DNA from: 62-47 sp051954235
GTDB lineage: Bacteria; Pseudomonadota; Alphaproteobacteria; Rhizobiales; Xanthobacteraceae
Assembly (NCBI GenBank): GCA_051954235.1
Contig: JBQCHY010000004.1
Location: forward strand, 31,035 to 95,034
Direction of reading: 5' to 3'
Length of the DNA: 64,000 nt
Shown here: in pieces, positions 51,077 through 59,420 of the stretch
Layout: every line of letters begins with the position of its first letter
Numbering within the stretch: the stretch's first letter is position 1
The notes under the pieces: generated by a model
Seen by the model: only the letters and a program-made list of their open reading frames with translations
Databases searched by the model: none
Told to the model about the DNA's origin: nothing
Made by a program: the position numbers and the translations under genes

Positions 51077-52969
51077 TCAGGAGATCTGATCCAGGAATTG
51101 CGCAACTTCGTCGACCGGGATCGGTTCGCTGTAGAGATAGCCTTGCGCCTCGACACAGCCTTCAAGGTTCAGGCGTCGCATCTGCGCCTCGGTCTCAACG
51201 CCCTCCGCGGTAGTGGTCATGCCGAAGCTGGCGCCGAGGCCTGCGATCGCGCGGACGATCGCGAGACTGCCCTCGTCGACCAATACGTCGCGAACGAACG
51301 ATTGATCGATCTTGATCTTGTCGAAGCGGAAGTTGCGAAGATATCCGATGCTCGAATAGCCGGTGCCGAAGTCGTCCATCGAGATGCGTGCACCCAGGTC
51401 GCGCAACTGATTGAGAATTTCGATATTGCGCTCGGTCTTGTCGAGCAGGACCGACTCCGTAATCTCCAGCTCAAGGCGCGAGGCGTCTAGGCCCGACATG
51501 GCCAGCGCATTCATCACGGTCGCGGTCAGGTTGCCCTTGAGGAATTGCAGCGGCGAAAGATTGACCGACACGGAGATATCCGACGGCCACTTCACGGCGT
51601 CGCAACAGGCCTGGCGAAGTGCCCATTCGCCAATCTGAACGATGAGACCGGTTTCTTCGGCGATCGGAATGAATGCCGACGGCGGCACGAAACCGTGTTC
51701 GGGATGCTTCCATCGCATCAGAGCCTCGAAGGCGGTGACCTTCTTGGTCTGAAGATTGACCAGCGGCTGATAGTGCAAGCTAAAGTGAGCGTGGACGAGC
51801 GCGTGGCGCAGGTCGCGTTCGAGCAGGCGCTTTGCCTGTACGATCGAGTCCATTTCCGGATCGAACATGCGGAACGTGCCGCGGCCGCTGGCCTTGGCGC
51901 TGTACATCGCGAGATCGGCACTCTTGAGCAGGCTCTCGGCCGTGATGTCCTGCGTGGCGCCGATCGCGATGCCGACACTGGCGCCGACAGTCAGGTCGTG
52001 CCCCTCGATGTGATAAGGCTGGCTGGCGGTTCGGATGATCTCGTTTGCCAAGGCAACGGCGGCCGCAGGCTGCGGCGTCGACATTTGCAGGATGGCGAAC
52101 TCGTCGCCGCCGAGGCGGGCAACGCGGTCGGTGGTGGGAAGCGCGTCGCGAATACGATTGGCGATGGCCTTGAGAAGCAAGTCTCCGATGGAATGGCCAA
52201 GGGCGTCGTTGATGGTCTTGAAACCGTCGAGGTCGACGAACAGAACCGCGATGGGATCGCTAAGCGTCGTGCGATCTCTCAGCGCTTCCTCGAGCTGGTC
52301 CTTGAACAGAAGACGGTTGCCGAGCCCGGTGAGCGAGTCGTGATAGGCTAGGTACTGCGACCGGGCCTGCGATTCCTCACGATCGGCGATTTCGATCTTC
52401 AGGCGCTTGTTGGCGTCAATCAGGCGGCTGGTGCGTTCCTCGACGCGCCGCTCCAGATCTTCATTGACCTGCGCCAGCGCTTCGTTGGCGGTCACGAGCT
52501 TCATTTCGGCGTGGCGCCGGCTGATTTGCGTGTTCACACGCGCCAGAGCCACGGCAAAATCGACCGGCTTGGTGACGTAGTCGTTGGCGCCGAGCTCAAG
52601 CGCGTCGACGACGTTGCTGCTCTCGGACTTCGCCGTCACCATGATGACGGGAAGCGTCGCGGCCGACTTTTGCGCCCGGATTCGCTTCAGCGTCTCGATG
52701 CCGTCGATGCCCGGCATCATGATATCGAGCAGCACGAGGTCAAACTCCTGCTGCGCGATCATCTCGATCGCGGTCATGCCGTTATCCGCCTCGACGATGT
52801 CGAAACCGCGCCGCTGGAAACGGCGCGCCAGAATGGTGCGGTTGTCGCTGATGTCGTCGACGATCAGCAAGCGATGCCGTGCGACCGGCGGATTATCGGT
52901 TGCGGCGGCTTCGGTGGCTTCCGGCCGAAGCATCGCAATGCGGGAAGAGGGAGCGCTGGGCATCGACAT
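51077..52969 (-). CDS. REC-GGDEF-EAL cyclic-di-GMP response regulator
   Basis: A 630-residue cytoplasmic regulator. The receiver (residues about 32-150) has VLLDIMMPGIDG with the phosphorylatable Asp and the Lys in YVTKPVD. A coiled linker (QVNEDLERRVEERTSRL) follows, then a GGDEF domain with intact RLGGDEFAIL, then an EAL domain with intact FEALMRW, DDFGTGYSS and KIDQSFV. Both making and breaking cyclic-di-GMP are therefore possible. The gene lies 11 bases downstream of a histidine kinase, its obvious partner. Confidence 0.93.
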   Translation of the reverse strand: MSMPSAPSSRIAMLRPEATEAAATDNPPVARHRLLIVDDISDNRTILARRFQRRGFDIVEADNGMTAIEMIAQQEFDLVLLDIMMPGIDGIETLKRIRAQKSAATLPVIMVTAKSESSNVVDALELGANDYVTKPVDFAVALARVNTQISRRHAEMKLVTANEALAQVNEDLERRVEERTSRLIDANKRLKIEIADREESQARSQYLAYHDSLTGLGNRLLFKDQLEEALRDRTTLSDPIAVLFVDLDGFKTINDALGHSIGDLLLKAIANRIRDALPTTDRVARLGGDEFAILQMSTPQPAAAVALANEIIRTASQPYHIEGHDLTVGASVGIAIGATQDITAESLLKSADLAMYSAKASGRGTFRMFDPEMDSIVQAKRLLERDLRHALVHAHFSLHYQPLVNLQTKKVTAFEALMRWKHPEHGFVPPSAFIPIAEETGLIVQIGEWALRQACCDAVKWPSDISVSVNLSPLQFLKGNLTATVMNALAMSGLDASRLELEITESVLLDKTERNIEILNQLRDLGARISMDDFGTGYSSIGYLRNFRFDKIKIDQSFVRDVLVDEGSLAIVRAIAGLGASFGMTTTAEGVETEAQMRRLNLEGCVEAQGYLYSEPIPVDEVAQFLDQIS

Positions 52970-52980
52970 GATTCCGTTTT

Positions 52981-54441
52981 TCAGATTGCGACCGCGTGGG
53001 CGGGGAGAGCAGGCATGTCGAACGCGTCGTCACGCGCTGTCATCTGCTCGGTCATTTGTGCGAGGACCCGGATCGTGAAGCATGACCCAACACCGATCTC
53101 ACTGGTGACCGAAATGCCGCCACCCATCAGCGCGCAGAGCTTCTGGCTGAGAGCCAAGCCGAGTCCGGTTCCGCCATATTTGTTGGAGGTGCTGAGCGTC
53201 GCCTGGCCGAAGTTCTGGAACAGGCGGCCAAGCTGCTCGGGCGCGATTCCGATTCCGGTATCGCGAACCTGGATTTCGACCCAATCGCCGGCCTGACTCC
53301 GCCGCAGTTGAACCGAAAGGGTGATGGAGCCGTCCTCAGTGAATTTTGCGGCATTGCTCATCAAGTTGAGCGCGGCCTGCCGCAGTTTGGTTTGATCGGT
53401 CGAGACCATGCCGAGATCGCTCGGACACCGCACGATCAACTTGTTGTTCTTCGCGACGATCATCGGCTGGATGTTGGCGATGACGTCATGAATCATATCG
53501 TTCAGGCTGAACTGAGTGATGCTGAGATCGATGGCGTTGGATTCGATGCGCGAGAGGTCGAGGACATCGGTTACCAGTGACAGCAGGTGTTTGCCGGCGG
53601 AATTGATCCGCTCGAGGTCGATCCGCTTGGCCTCGCTCTTCCCCTCGAATTCGATATCTTCCAGCAGGATTTCGCTGAAGCCGATCACAGCGTTGAGCGG
53701 CGTGCGCAGTTCATGGCTCATCTTGGCGAGGAAGATCGACTTGGCACGGTTGGCCTCGTCGGCGATGTTCTTGGTTTCGCGCAGACGCATGGCGGTTTCA
53801 CGATGCAGTTCGATCTCGCGTTCGAGATCGGAATTCATTGTGATCATGTTGGCGTAGTAGATCGCCATCCACGACATGTAGATCGTGGCGGAGAGAACCG
53901 ATATCCAGCCAACCACAGCAAGTTGCGTTTGCGGTACCAGTTCGGGAAAGCCCCACATCAGGTATGCAGCGCAGAAGCAGCCGATATTGAGGGCGTACAG
54001 GCTGACGACGAAGAAGGGCCGTTCCGAGAGGTAAAAGAATCCGAGCAGAAGGCTGACGATCAGCCACGGCAGGAACGGTGAGCTGACACCGCCGTAGTAA
54101 TAGGCGCCGAATAGCGATGTGAATGCGAGCAGTTCGACCGACAACAGCGCCGACAGCCGCAGGTTGGCAGTATACTTGTAGATAAAGGGAAAGGCGAAGA
54201 ACAACCAGACGCAGACGATAATGGTCCAGCAGGCGAATCCGGGGTGCGGATCGCTGAGAAACAGAAAGAGGCTGATCGATTGCGATAATGCCGGTCCGAA
54301 TAGGTGCGTAAATACGAAGTTACGCGCGAGATACAGCTCCGATCGTTCGACCCTGGCTGTGTTCGGAATGAACCAATCGATAATTTTAAATAAAGTATCT
54401 GCCGCACGCATTCTATGATGCCTTGAAATGACTTCTGTCAT
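52981..54441 (-). CDS. Membrane sensor histidine kinase (twin 1)
   Basis: A 486-residue kinase. Residues about 30-215 hold six or so hydrophobic segments with DPHPGFA, YYYGGVSSPFLPW and MAIYYANM. The dimerisation domain carries the phospho-His in MSHELRTPLNAVIG, and the ATPase has NLMSNAAKFT, DTGIGIAPEQ and GGTGLGLALSQ. The first ATG is at 54441; an internal one at 54411 has an AAGG ten bases upstream and is an alternative start. The sensor region is homologous to the divergent kinase at 54591. It likely phosphorylates the REC-GGDEF-EAL protein encoded 11 bases downstream. Confidence 0.9.
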   Translation of the reverse strand: MTEVISRHHRMRAADTLFKIIDWFIPNTARVERSELYLARNFVFTHLFGPALSQSISLFLFLSDPHPGFACWTIIVCVWLFFAFPFIYKYTANLRLSALLSVELLAFTSLFGAYYYGGVSSPFLPWLIVSLLLGFFYLSERPFFVVSLYALNIGCFCAAYLMWGFPELVPQTQLAVVGWISVLSATIYMSWMAIYYANMITMNSDLEREIELHRETAMRLRETKNIADEANRAKSIFLAKMSHELRTPLNAVIGFSEILLEDIEFEGKSEAKRIDLERINSAGKHLLSLVTDVLDLSRIESNAIDLSITQFSLNDMIHDVIANIQPMIVAKNNKLIVRCPSDLGMVSTDQTKLRQAALNLMSNAAKFTEDGSITLSVQLRRSQAGDWVEIQVRDTGIGIAPEQLGRLFQNFGQATLSTSNKYGGTGLGLALSQKLCALMGGGISVTSEIGVGSCFTIRVLAQMTEQMTARDDAFDMPALPAHAVAI

Positions 54442-54590
54442 GCGGAAGCTAGGGGACGTGCTTTTAAAGATTGGTTTAAACGACTGATGAGGCGGATTAA
54501 GACGCCTTTAAATGAGGGATGATACCTAATGGTTTGTGCATAGTTGCTCGTCGATATTGACGGACGGCGGCACAGGTCCACGGGCCGAAC

Positions 54591-56120
54591 ATGTTGGAAC
54601 GCGGGCTTATTCAGTCTCTCCCAGAAAGCGACGCGATTTCCATGGCAAATAATAAGTTAACGCAGATGATTGCCGCGCTGGATCGTCTGGTGAACTATTT
54701 CATTCCGGCAAAAATCAACGCCGATCGTGACGCGCGTAACCGGGCCCACGTTTTTCTCATCAGTCACATTCTTGGGCCATTTATCGGAAGCGTCGTTCCG
54801 ATCGCGCTTTATGTGCTCGATCCGCATCCCGATTTTGCGGTTGCGGTTCTGGCGCTTTCGATCGCTGCCTTCTGGGTCTTCCCGTTCGCCTTGCGGGCCG
54901 GTGTGCCATACAATGCGCTGGCGCTGATATCGATCCAGAATCTGATCTTCTGTATTCTGTGGAGTTGTTACTTCTACGGCGGCGTGGCATCGCCGACCGT
55001 CCCATGGATTCTCACCATTCCGCTGCTGGCGTTCTTCTATCTCGGCTCATCGGCGGAGCCGCGGCTGATCGCGATTCTGATGTTCGCGGCCAACGTTGCC
55101 GTATTCAGCGCCTTCTATACCCACGGCTTTCCGACGCGGACCGATCTGCCGCTGGCCGCGCTCCAGGGCCTCGGCATTGTCTCCACCATCGCCGCATCGC
55201 TCTATGTGGCGATGATGGCGATCTACTATGCCAACGTTCAGGCTTCCCAGGCCGAACTTGAAAGCAAGATGCGCGAGCACATGATGATCGCCGCGGAGCT
55301 TCGCACCGCGACGGCGGAAGCCGAACGGGCCAGCGCCGCCAAGGCGGAATTCCTTGCCAGGATGAGTCACGAGTTACGCACCCCGCTCAACGCGGTCATT
55401 GGCTACAGCCAAATCCTGTTGGAGGAAGCGGAAGATGAGGGGGACGGTGGCAGCGTTGCGGACCTGACCAAGATCCATAGCGCCGGTCAACATCTTCTCA
55501 AGCTCGTCAACGAGGTGCTCGACCTGTCCAAGATCGAGGCCGGCAAGATGGAGCTTGACCTTCACGAAGCCAAGATAGGCCTTCTGCTGGAGGAACTGGT
55601 CAAGGCAACGGACCTTGCCACGGCGAACGGCAACGAAATCGCTCTCACCATCGCCTCCGATCTCGGCACCCGGCGCTGCGATCCGGTGAAATTCCAAAGC
55701 ATGATCCGGCAGTTGCTGGACAACGCCATCAAGTTCACGGAGAACGGCCGTATCGATCTGGCTGCGCGGATTGAGAAGGGGGAGGCGAACGACACGCTCG
55801 TCGTCGATGTGATCGATACCGGAATCGGAATCGAGCCCGGGCGCATCGATCAGTTGTTTGAGAAGTTCAGCGTCGCCGATGACTCGAGCACCAGCAAATA
55901 CGGCGGAACGGGGCTGGGATTGGCCTTGAGCCAGAAACTCTGCGTGCTGATGGGTGGCGACATCTTCGTCGAAAGCGAACCCGGCAAGGGCAGCCGCTTC
56001 ACCGTCCGGATGCCTGTTCCGGCGTTGAAGCTCGATGTCGTTCCGTCGGTCCCGCTTGTGCCGCAGGTCGATGCGGCCGGTCATCTTCCCGACCGAATGT
56101 CGGTGACCGCCAATGTCTAA
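54591..56120 (+). CDS. Membrane sensor histidine kinase (twin 2)
   Basis: A 509-residue kinase paralogous to the divergent one. The membrane region (residues about 50-220) shows the same landmarks: DPHPDFA, YFYGGVASPTVPW and MAIYYANV. The kinase core has MSHELRTPLNAVIGYSQ, LLDNAIKFT, DTGIGIEPGR and GGTGLGLALSQKL. The start is uncertain: the ATG at 54591 has no clear ribosome site, and ATG 54642 is possible. It overlaps a receiver gene by eight bases, its probable partner. Confidence 0.9.
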   Translation: MLERGLIQSLPESDAISMANNKLTQMIAALDRLVNYFIPAKINADRDARNRAHVFLISHILGPFIGSVVPIALYVLDPHPDFAVAVLALSIAAFWVFPFALRAGVPYNALALISIQNLIFCILWSCYFYGGVASPTVPWILTIPLLAFFYLGSSAEPRLIAILMFAANVAVFSAFYTHGFPTRTDLPLAALQGLGIVSTIAASLYVAMMAIYYANVQASQAELESKMREHMMIAAELRTATAEAERASAAKAEFLARMSHELRTPLNAVIGYSQILLEEAEDEGDGGSVADLTKIHSAGQHLLKLVNEVLDLSKIEAGKMELDLHEAKIGLLLEELVKATDLATANGNEIALTIASDLGTRRCDPVKFQSMIRQLLDNAIKFTENGRIDLAARIEKGEANDTLVVDVIDTGIGIEPGRIDQLFEKFSVADDSSTSKYGGTGLGLALSQKLCVLMGGDIFVESEPGKGSRFTVRMPVPALKLDVVPSVPLVPQVDAAGHLPDRMSVTANV

Positions 56121-56499
56121 GATCCTTCTTGTCGAAGACAACGAAATGAATCGCGACATGCTCACCCGGCGCCTTCAGCGTCAGGGCTTTGCCGTGGTTT
56201 GCGCTTGCGACGGCGCGGAAGGCGTCGCCATGGCGGCGAGCGAGATGCCGGATCTGATCCTGATGGATGTCGCGCTCGGCGAAATGGATGGTTGGGAGGC
56301 GACCACGCTGATCAAGGCCAACCCCGCCACGGCGGCGATCCCGATCATTGCGCTGACGGCGCATGCGCTCGCCAGCGATCGCGACCGGAGCGTCGAGGTC
56401 GGCTGTTCCGACTTCGATACCAAGCCGGTGGACTTGCAGCGCTTGCTTGGGAAAATTCGCGGCTGTCTGAGCGCGGCTGCGCAAGTGGTCGTCGCCTGA
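56113..56499 (+). CDS. Single-domain response regulator (DivK-like receiver)
   Basis: A 128-residue stand-alone receiver. It has the acidic pair in LVEDNEMN, the phosphorylatable Asp in LILMDVALGEMDGW, the Thr in IALTAHA and the Lys in DTKPVD. There is no output domain, so it works by protein contact or as a phosphate relay, as DivK and CheY-type receivers do. The gene begins within the end of the kinase gene. Confidence 0.92.
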   Translation: MSKILLVEDNEMNRDMLTRRLQRQGFAVVCACDGAEGVAMAASEMPDLILMDVALGEMDGWEATTLIKANPATAAIPIIALTAHALASDRDRSVEVGCSDFDTKPVDLQRLLGKIRGCLSAAAQVVVA

Positions 56500-56547
56500 T
56501 TTGCGCGGCACTGCGGTCGTCGTCTTCGCCTCTCAACCTAAAAAAGT

Positions 56548-56583
56548 GACGCCCGGTTCTTGATTGAACAAGAACCGGGCGTC
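56548..56583. terminator. Bidirectional terminator
   Basis: A perfect 15-bp stem (GACGCCCGGTTCTTG and its complement) with loop ATTGAA. An AAAAA run on its left gives a T-run on the minus strand, so it clearly ends the minus-strand outer-membrane gene and probably also stops the receiver transcript. Confidence 0.88.
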
Positions 56584-56598
56584 TTGACGTTCAGGCTC

Positions 56599-57348
56599 TC
56601 AGAACTTGACGGCTGCGCCGATCCGCACCGCGTTGAAGCGCAGGTTCTGCGTGCCGCTCAACCCCGGAAACGATGTGACCGAATCGTAGCGGGACAGGCC
56701 GTAGTCGGTGTAGCGATATTCGGCCCGGAGCAGCATGTTCTGCGTCACGGCATATTCGACGCCGGCGCCCGCGGTCCAGCCGGTCCGCATCGACGAGGTG
56801 GTCTCGGCGATCCCGGTCAATTGATTGGTATAGGTGTGGCTAACGTTGCCGAAGGCGACGCCGCCGGTCCCGTAGAGGAGGACGCTATCCGCCGCATAGC
56901 CGAGGCGTCCGCGAACCGATCCCTGCCATTTGAGCGCGGTGTTGCCGGCGCCGCCGACCAGCGGGTCGCTCCAGCCTCCCCGCAGGTTGGCGGCTTCGAT
57001 GTCGCCTTCCACGCCGATGACGGTATGGCCGAACTGATAGTTGCCGCCGCCGAAGATTCCGCCGAGAACGCCGCTGGCGCTGTAGCGTTGCTCGAAGCCG
57101 GTGAAGCCGTTGTTGGCGGTGAAGTATTCGAGCAGGTGGTCGTTGCCCCAGCCATATCCGATCGCACCGCCGAGATAGAAGCCGCTCCATGAGAAGGCGG
57201 GAGCCGGCATGAACGGTGCGGCTTTATATGGAATCGAGAGATCTGCCGCGCTCGCGCCGCCGAGGCCGAGAAGCACGACGGCGGCAGCCGCTGCCGAGGT
57301 CCGCAATAAATTGGTTCGTGAGATATGAGATTGAAGGATGCTCGACAT
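56599..57348 (-). CDS. Outer-membrane beta-barrel protein (Omp25/31 type)
   Basis: A 249-residue exported barrel protein. The signal peptide (RTSAAAAAVVLLGLG) ends at ASA, and the mature part begins AADLSIPYKAAP, usual for this family in Bradyrhizobium relatives. Alternating aromatic strands follow (FSWSGFYLGGAIGYGWG) and the C-terminal residue is Phe (IGAAVKF), the signal for barrel insertion. I start at 57348, 11 bases after GGAG; ATGs at 57375 and 57357 are alternatives. It is a monocistronic unit closed by the 56548-56583 terminator. Confidence 0.88.
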   Translation of the reverse strand: MSSILQSHISRTNLLRTSAAAAAVVLLGLGGASAADLSIPYKAAPFMPAPAFSWSGFYLGGAIGYGWGNDHLLEYFTANNGFTGFEQRYSASGVLGGIFGGGNYQFGHTVIGVEGDIEAANLRGGWSDPLVGGAGNTALKWQGSVRGRLGYAADSVLLYGTGGVAFGNVSHTYTNQLTGIAETTSSMRTGWTAGAGVEYAVTQNMLLRAEYRYTDYGLSRYDSVTSFPGLSGTQNLRFNAVRIGAAVKF

Positions 57349-57739
57349 AGCGCCCATTGCTCCGGTATGGCCCAAACGAATCGTCGGACGACACTTTCCT
57401 GTTGGGGACTATGCAATTGTTAAGGTTAACGTCTGGATAATGACGGATCGGGCTTTCGCGGATGGGGTCCGGGTGTGCCCGATGTAGCGAGTCGTTAGGC
57501 CAGCATGGCTTTGATGATGGCGGTGGCCGCCTGCATTCGGTGCCGGTAGGTTTGTCGCCGGTGTCCCGGTAGGAGCCCGCACGCAGTAACACGTAACGAT
57601 TGGCTCACCGTAGTTTGAAAACCTCCGGTCGTACGGAACTCGTGGAACCGAAAACCTACTCCGGATTAATCTCTCTCCGGCATCGTCACTCCCGGTTCAA
57701 AAAATTCTTTTCAAAAAAGAACCTAGAACAGGGGTTACG
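57349..57739. other. Divergent intergenic region with AT-rich palindrome
   Basis: 391 bases between the outer-membrane gene and the alpha-oxoamine synthase. No gene is seen. TTCTTTT and AAAAGAA (57705-57721) form a small palindrome just before the AGGGG ribosome site of the downstream gene. Two GGAAC words lie near 57640-57652 but lack the partner needed for an EcfG-type promoter. Promoters for both genes must lie here. Confidence 0.5.
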
Positions 57740-59083
57740 ATGTCAGACATCACCAACGCTTATATTCCGCCCGCAGCATTGACCGGCAGCATGAGGGATT
57801 TTCGTGTCCCCGGCGGCATCGATCTTCTCGGCCGCACCGAAGGGTTTTTCAAATGGCAGAACCTTCGCCGGCAAAACGGTCTGTGGCCGTTCTCGCGCGC
57901 GACGGAGGATGGACCGAGCACAGTGTGCTCAGCGCAGGATGACAGCGGCAACAAGATGCGCGGTGTGAACTTCGCCTCGCAGGATTATCTCAGCCTGTCG
58001 GCGCATTCCGGAATCAAGGCGACGGCCAAGGAAGTCATCGAGCGTTGTGGTGTGCACAGCGCCGGCTCGCCGGCATTGGTTGGTAACACCTCTTACTCCG
58101 TGAAGCTCGAACGCAAGATCGCCGATTTCCTGCGGATGGAAGAAGTAGTGCTGTATCCGACCGGCTGGGCGGCAGGTTTCGGCGTCATCAAGGGGCTGGT
58201 GCGTTCCGCCGACCATGTCGTGATGGACATGCTGGCGCACTCCTGCCTTCAGGAAGGCGCGAGCGCCGCGACCAACAACATCTATCAGTTCCGCCATCTC
58301 GATAACGACTATTGCCGCAAGCTGCTGATGAAGATCCGCGCCAAGGACAACGAGAACGGTATCCTCGTCGTCACCGAGGGCCTGTTCTCGATGGACTCCG
58401 ATACGCCCGACCTCGTCGGCCTTCAGGAGCTGTGCCACGAGTTCAACGCCACGCTGGTGGTGGACGTCGCCCATGACCTCGGCTGTCTCGGCGCCGACGG
58501 GCGCGGCCACATCGGTATGCAGAACATGCTGGGCAAGATCGACATCGTGATGGGCAGCTTCTCGAAGACGTTTGCTTCGAACGGCGGCTTCGTCGCCTGC
58601 AAGAACAGGGCGGTGAAAGAGTATCTGCGCTTCTACAGTGCGCCGGCCACGTTCTCGAACGCGTTATCGCCGGTCCAGGCCGCGACCGTGCTGAAGGCCT
58701 TCGAGATCGTCGAGTCGGACGAGGGGCGGACGCAGCGCGATGCGCTGATGGCCAACATCGTCAGCCTCCGTCACCACCTCCGCAGCGCCGGTCTCGACTA
58801 TTACGGCGAGCCGTCCGCGATCGTCTGCGTCAAGATGGGGAGCGAAGGTCTGGCCCGCCTGGTCAGCCGGCGGTTGCCCGAGCTTGGACTGGTCGCCAAC
58901 CTCGTCGAATTCCCGGCGGTGCCAAAGGGTGCGGCGCGCATTCGGATGCAGGTGATGGCTAATCACTCGGAGCAGAACATCGTCAAGGCGGTTGAGATCC
59001 TGAAGACAGCGCGGCAGCAGGCCGAGGTCGAGTTCGAGGATCACAAGCGCCCGGCGCAGTTCGAGGCGCGCGCCGTCGCGTAA
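57740..59083 (+). CDS. Alpha-oxoamine synthase family PLP enzyme
   Basis: A 447-residue fold-type I PLP enzyme of the family that includes KBL, BioF, HemA and serine palmitoyltransferase. The PLP lysine is Lys276 in GSFSKTFASNGG; others are NFASQDYLSL, LVVDVAHDLG and FSMDSDTP. Such enzymes condense an amino acid with an acyl thioester, releasing CO2. An N-terminal extension of about 70 residues and a C-terminal tail make it longer than BioF or KBL (about 390-400). No biotin, heme or acyl-carrier gene is adjacent. It is a single gene with its own region upstream and a terminator after. The product could be a sphingoid-like lipid or an alpha-aminoketone signal; neither is proven. Confidence 0.86.
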   Translation: MSDITNAYIPPAALTGSMRDFRVPGGIDLLGRTEGFFKWQNLRRQNGLWPFSRATEDGPSTVCSAQDDSGNKMRGVNFASQDYLSLSAHSGIKATAKEVIERCGVHSAGSPALVGNTSYSVKLERKIADFLRMEEVVLYPTGWAAGFGVIKGLVRSADHVVMDMLAHSCLQEGASAATNNIYQFRHLDNDYCRKLLMKIRAKDNENGILVVTEGLFSMDSDTPDLVGLQELCHEFNATLVVDVAHDLGCLGADGRGHIGMQNMLGKIDIVMGSFSKTFASNGGFVACKNRAVKEYLRFYSAPATFSNALSPVQAATVLKAFEIVESDEGRTQRDALMANIVSLRHHLRSAGLDYYGEPSAIVCVKMGSEGLARLVSRRLPELGLVANLVEFPAVPKGAARIRMQVMANHSEQNIVKAVEILKTARQQAEVEFEDHKRPAQFEARAVA

Positions 59084-59420
59084 TGGTGTAACAATCGGGC
59101 TGGATCGTTGGCGGCTGCGACCGTGACGATCCCGCCCGGTTTGCTCGGGAGGCCGGGCCGAAATCGTTTCGCTTTCACATATCGGTCGCGGTCGTGCCGA
59201 AAATGTTAAGTTAAAACGCGGCTCGTCCGCGTTTTTTCATTTGTGGGAATGCGCGAACCTGCCTAGAGCTTTTTCGCTTCTGACGGATTCGGGAGCAAGG
59301 CTTCGGCTCGCGGTCCCGGCCGATCCTCATGGCACCGCCGGCCAGTGCTTTGCCCGAGGACGAAGAGGATCAACCCGGCGGCGCTGACCTTCATCGCCGC
59401 CAACATGACGTGATCTGATG
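59084..59420. other. Intergenic region before the RND operon
   Basis: 337 bases. It holds the terminator at 59213-59237 and, beyond it, about 180 bases with no clear promoter, operator or gene. The gene for the outer-membrane factor that such pumps often carry is not here. Confidence 0.55.
59213..59237 (+). terminator. Rho-independent terminator after the alpha-oxoamine synthase
   Basis: AAAACGCGG and CCGCGTTTT form a nine-bp stem with loop CTCGT, followed by two more T's. It lies 130 bases past the stop. Confidence 0.85.

Noticed and set aside
57637..57660. GGAAC words as an EcfG-type general stress promoter
   Set aside because: No CGTT-like -10 element follows at 16-17 bases from either GGAAC.
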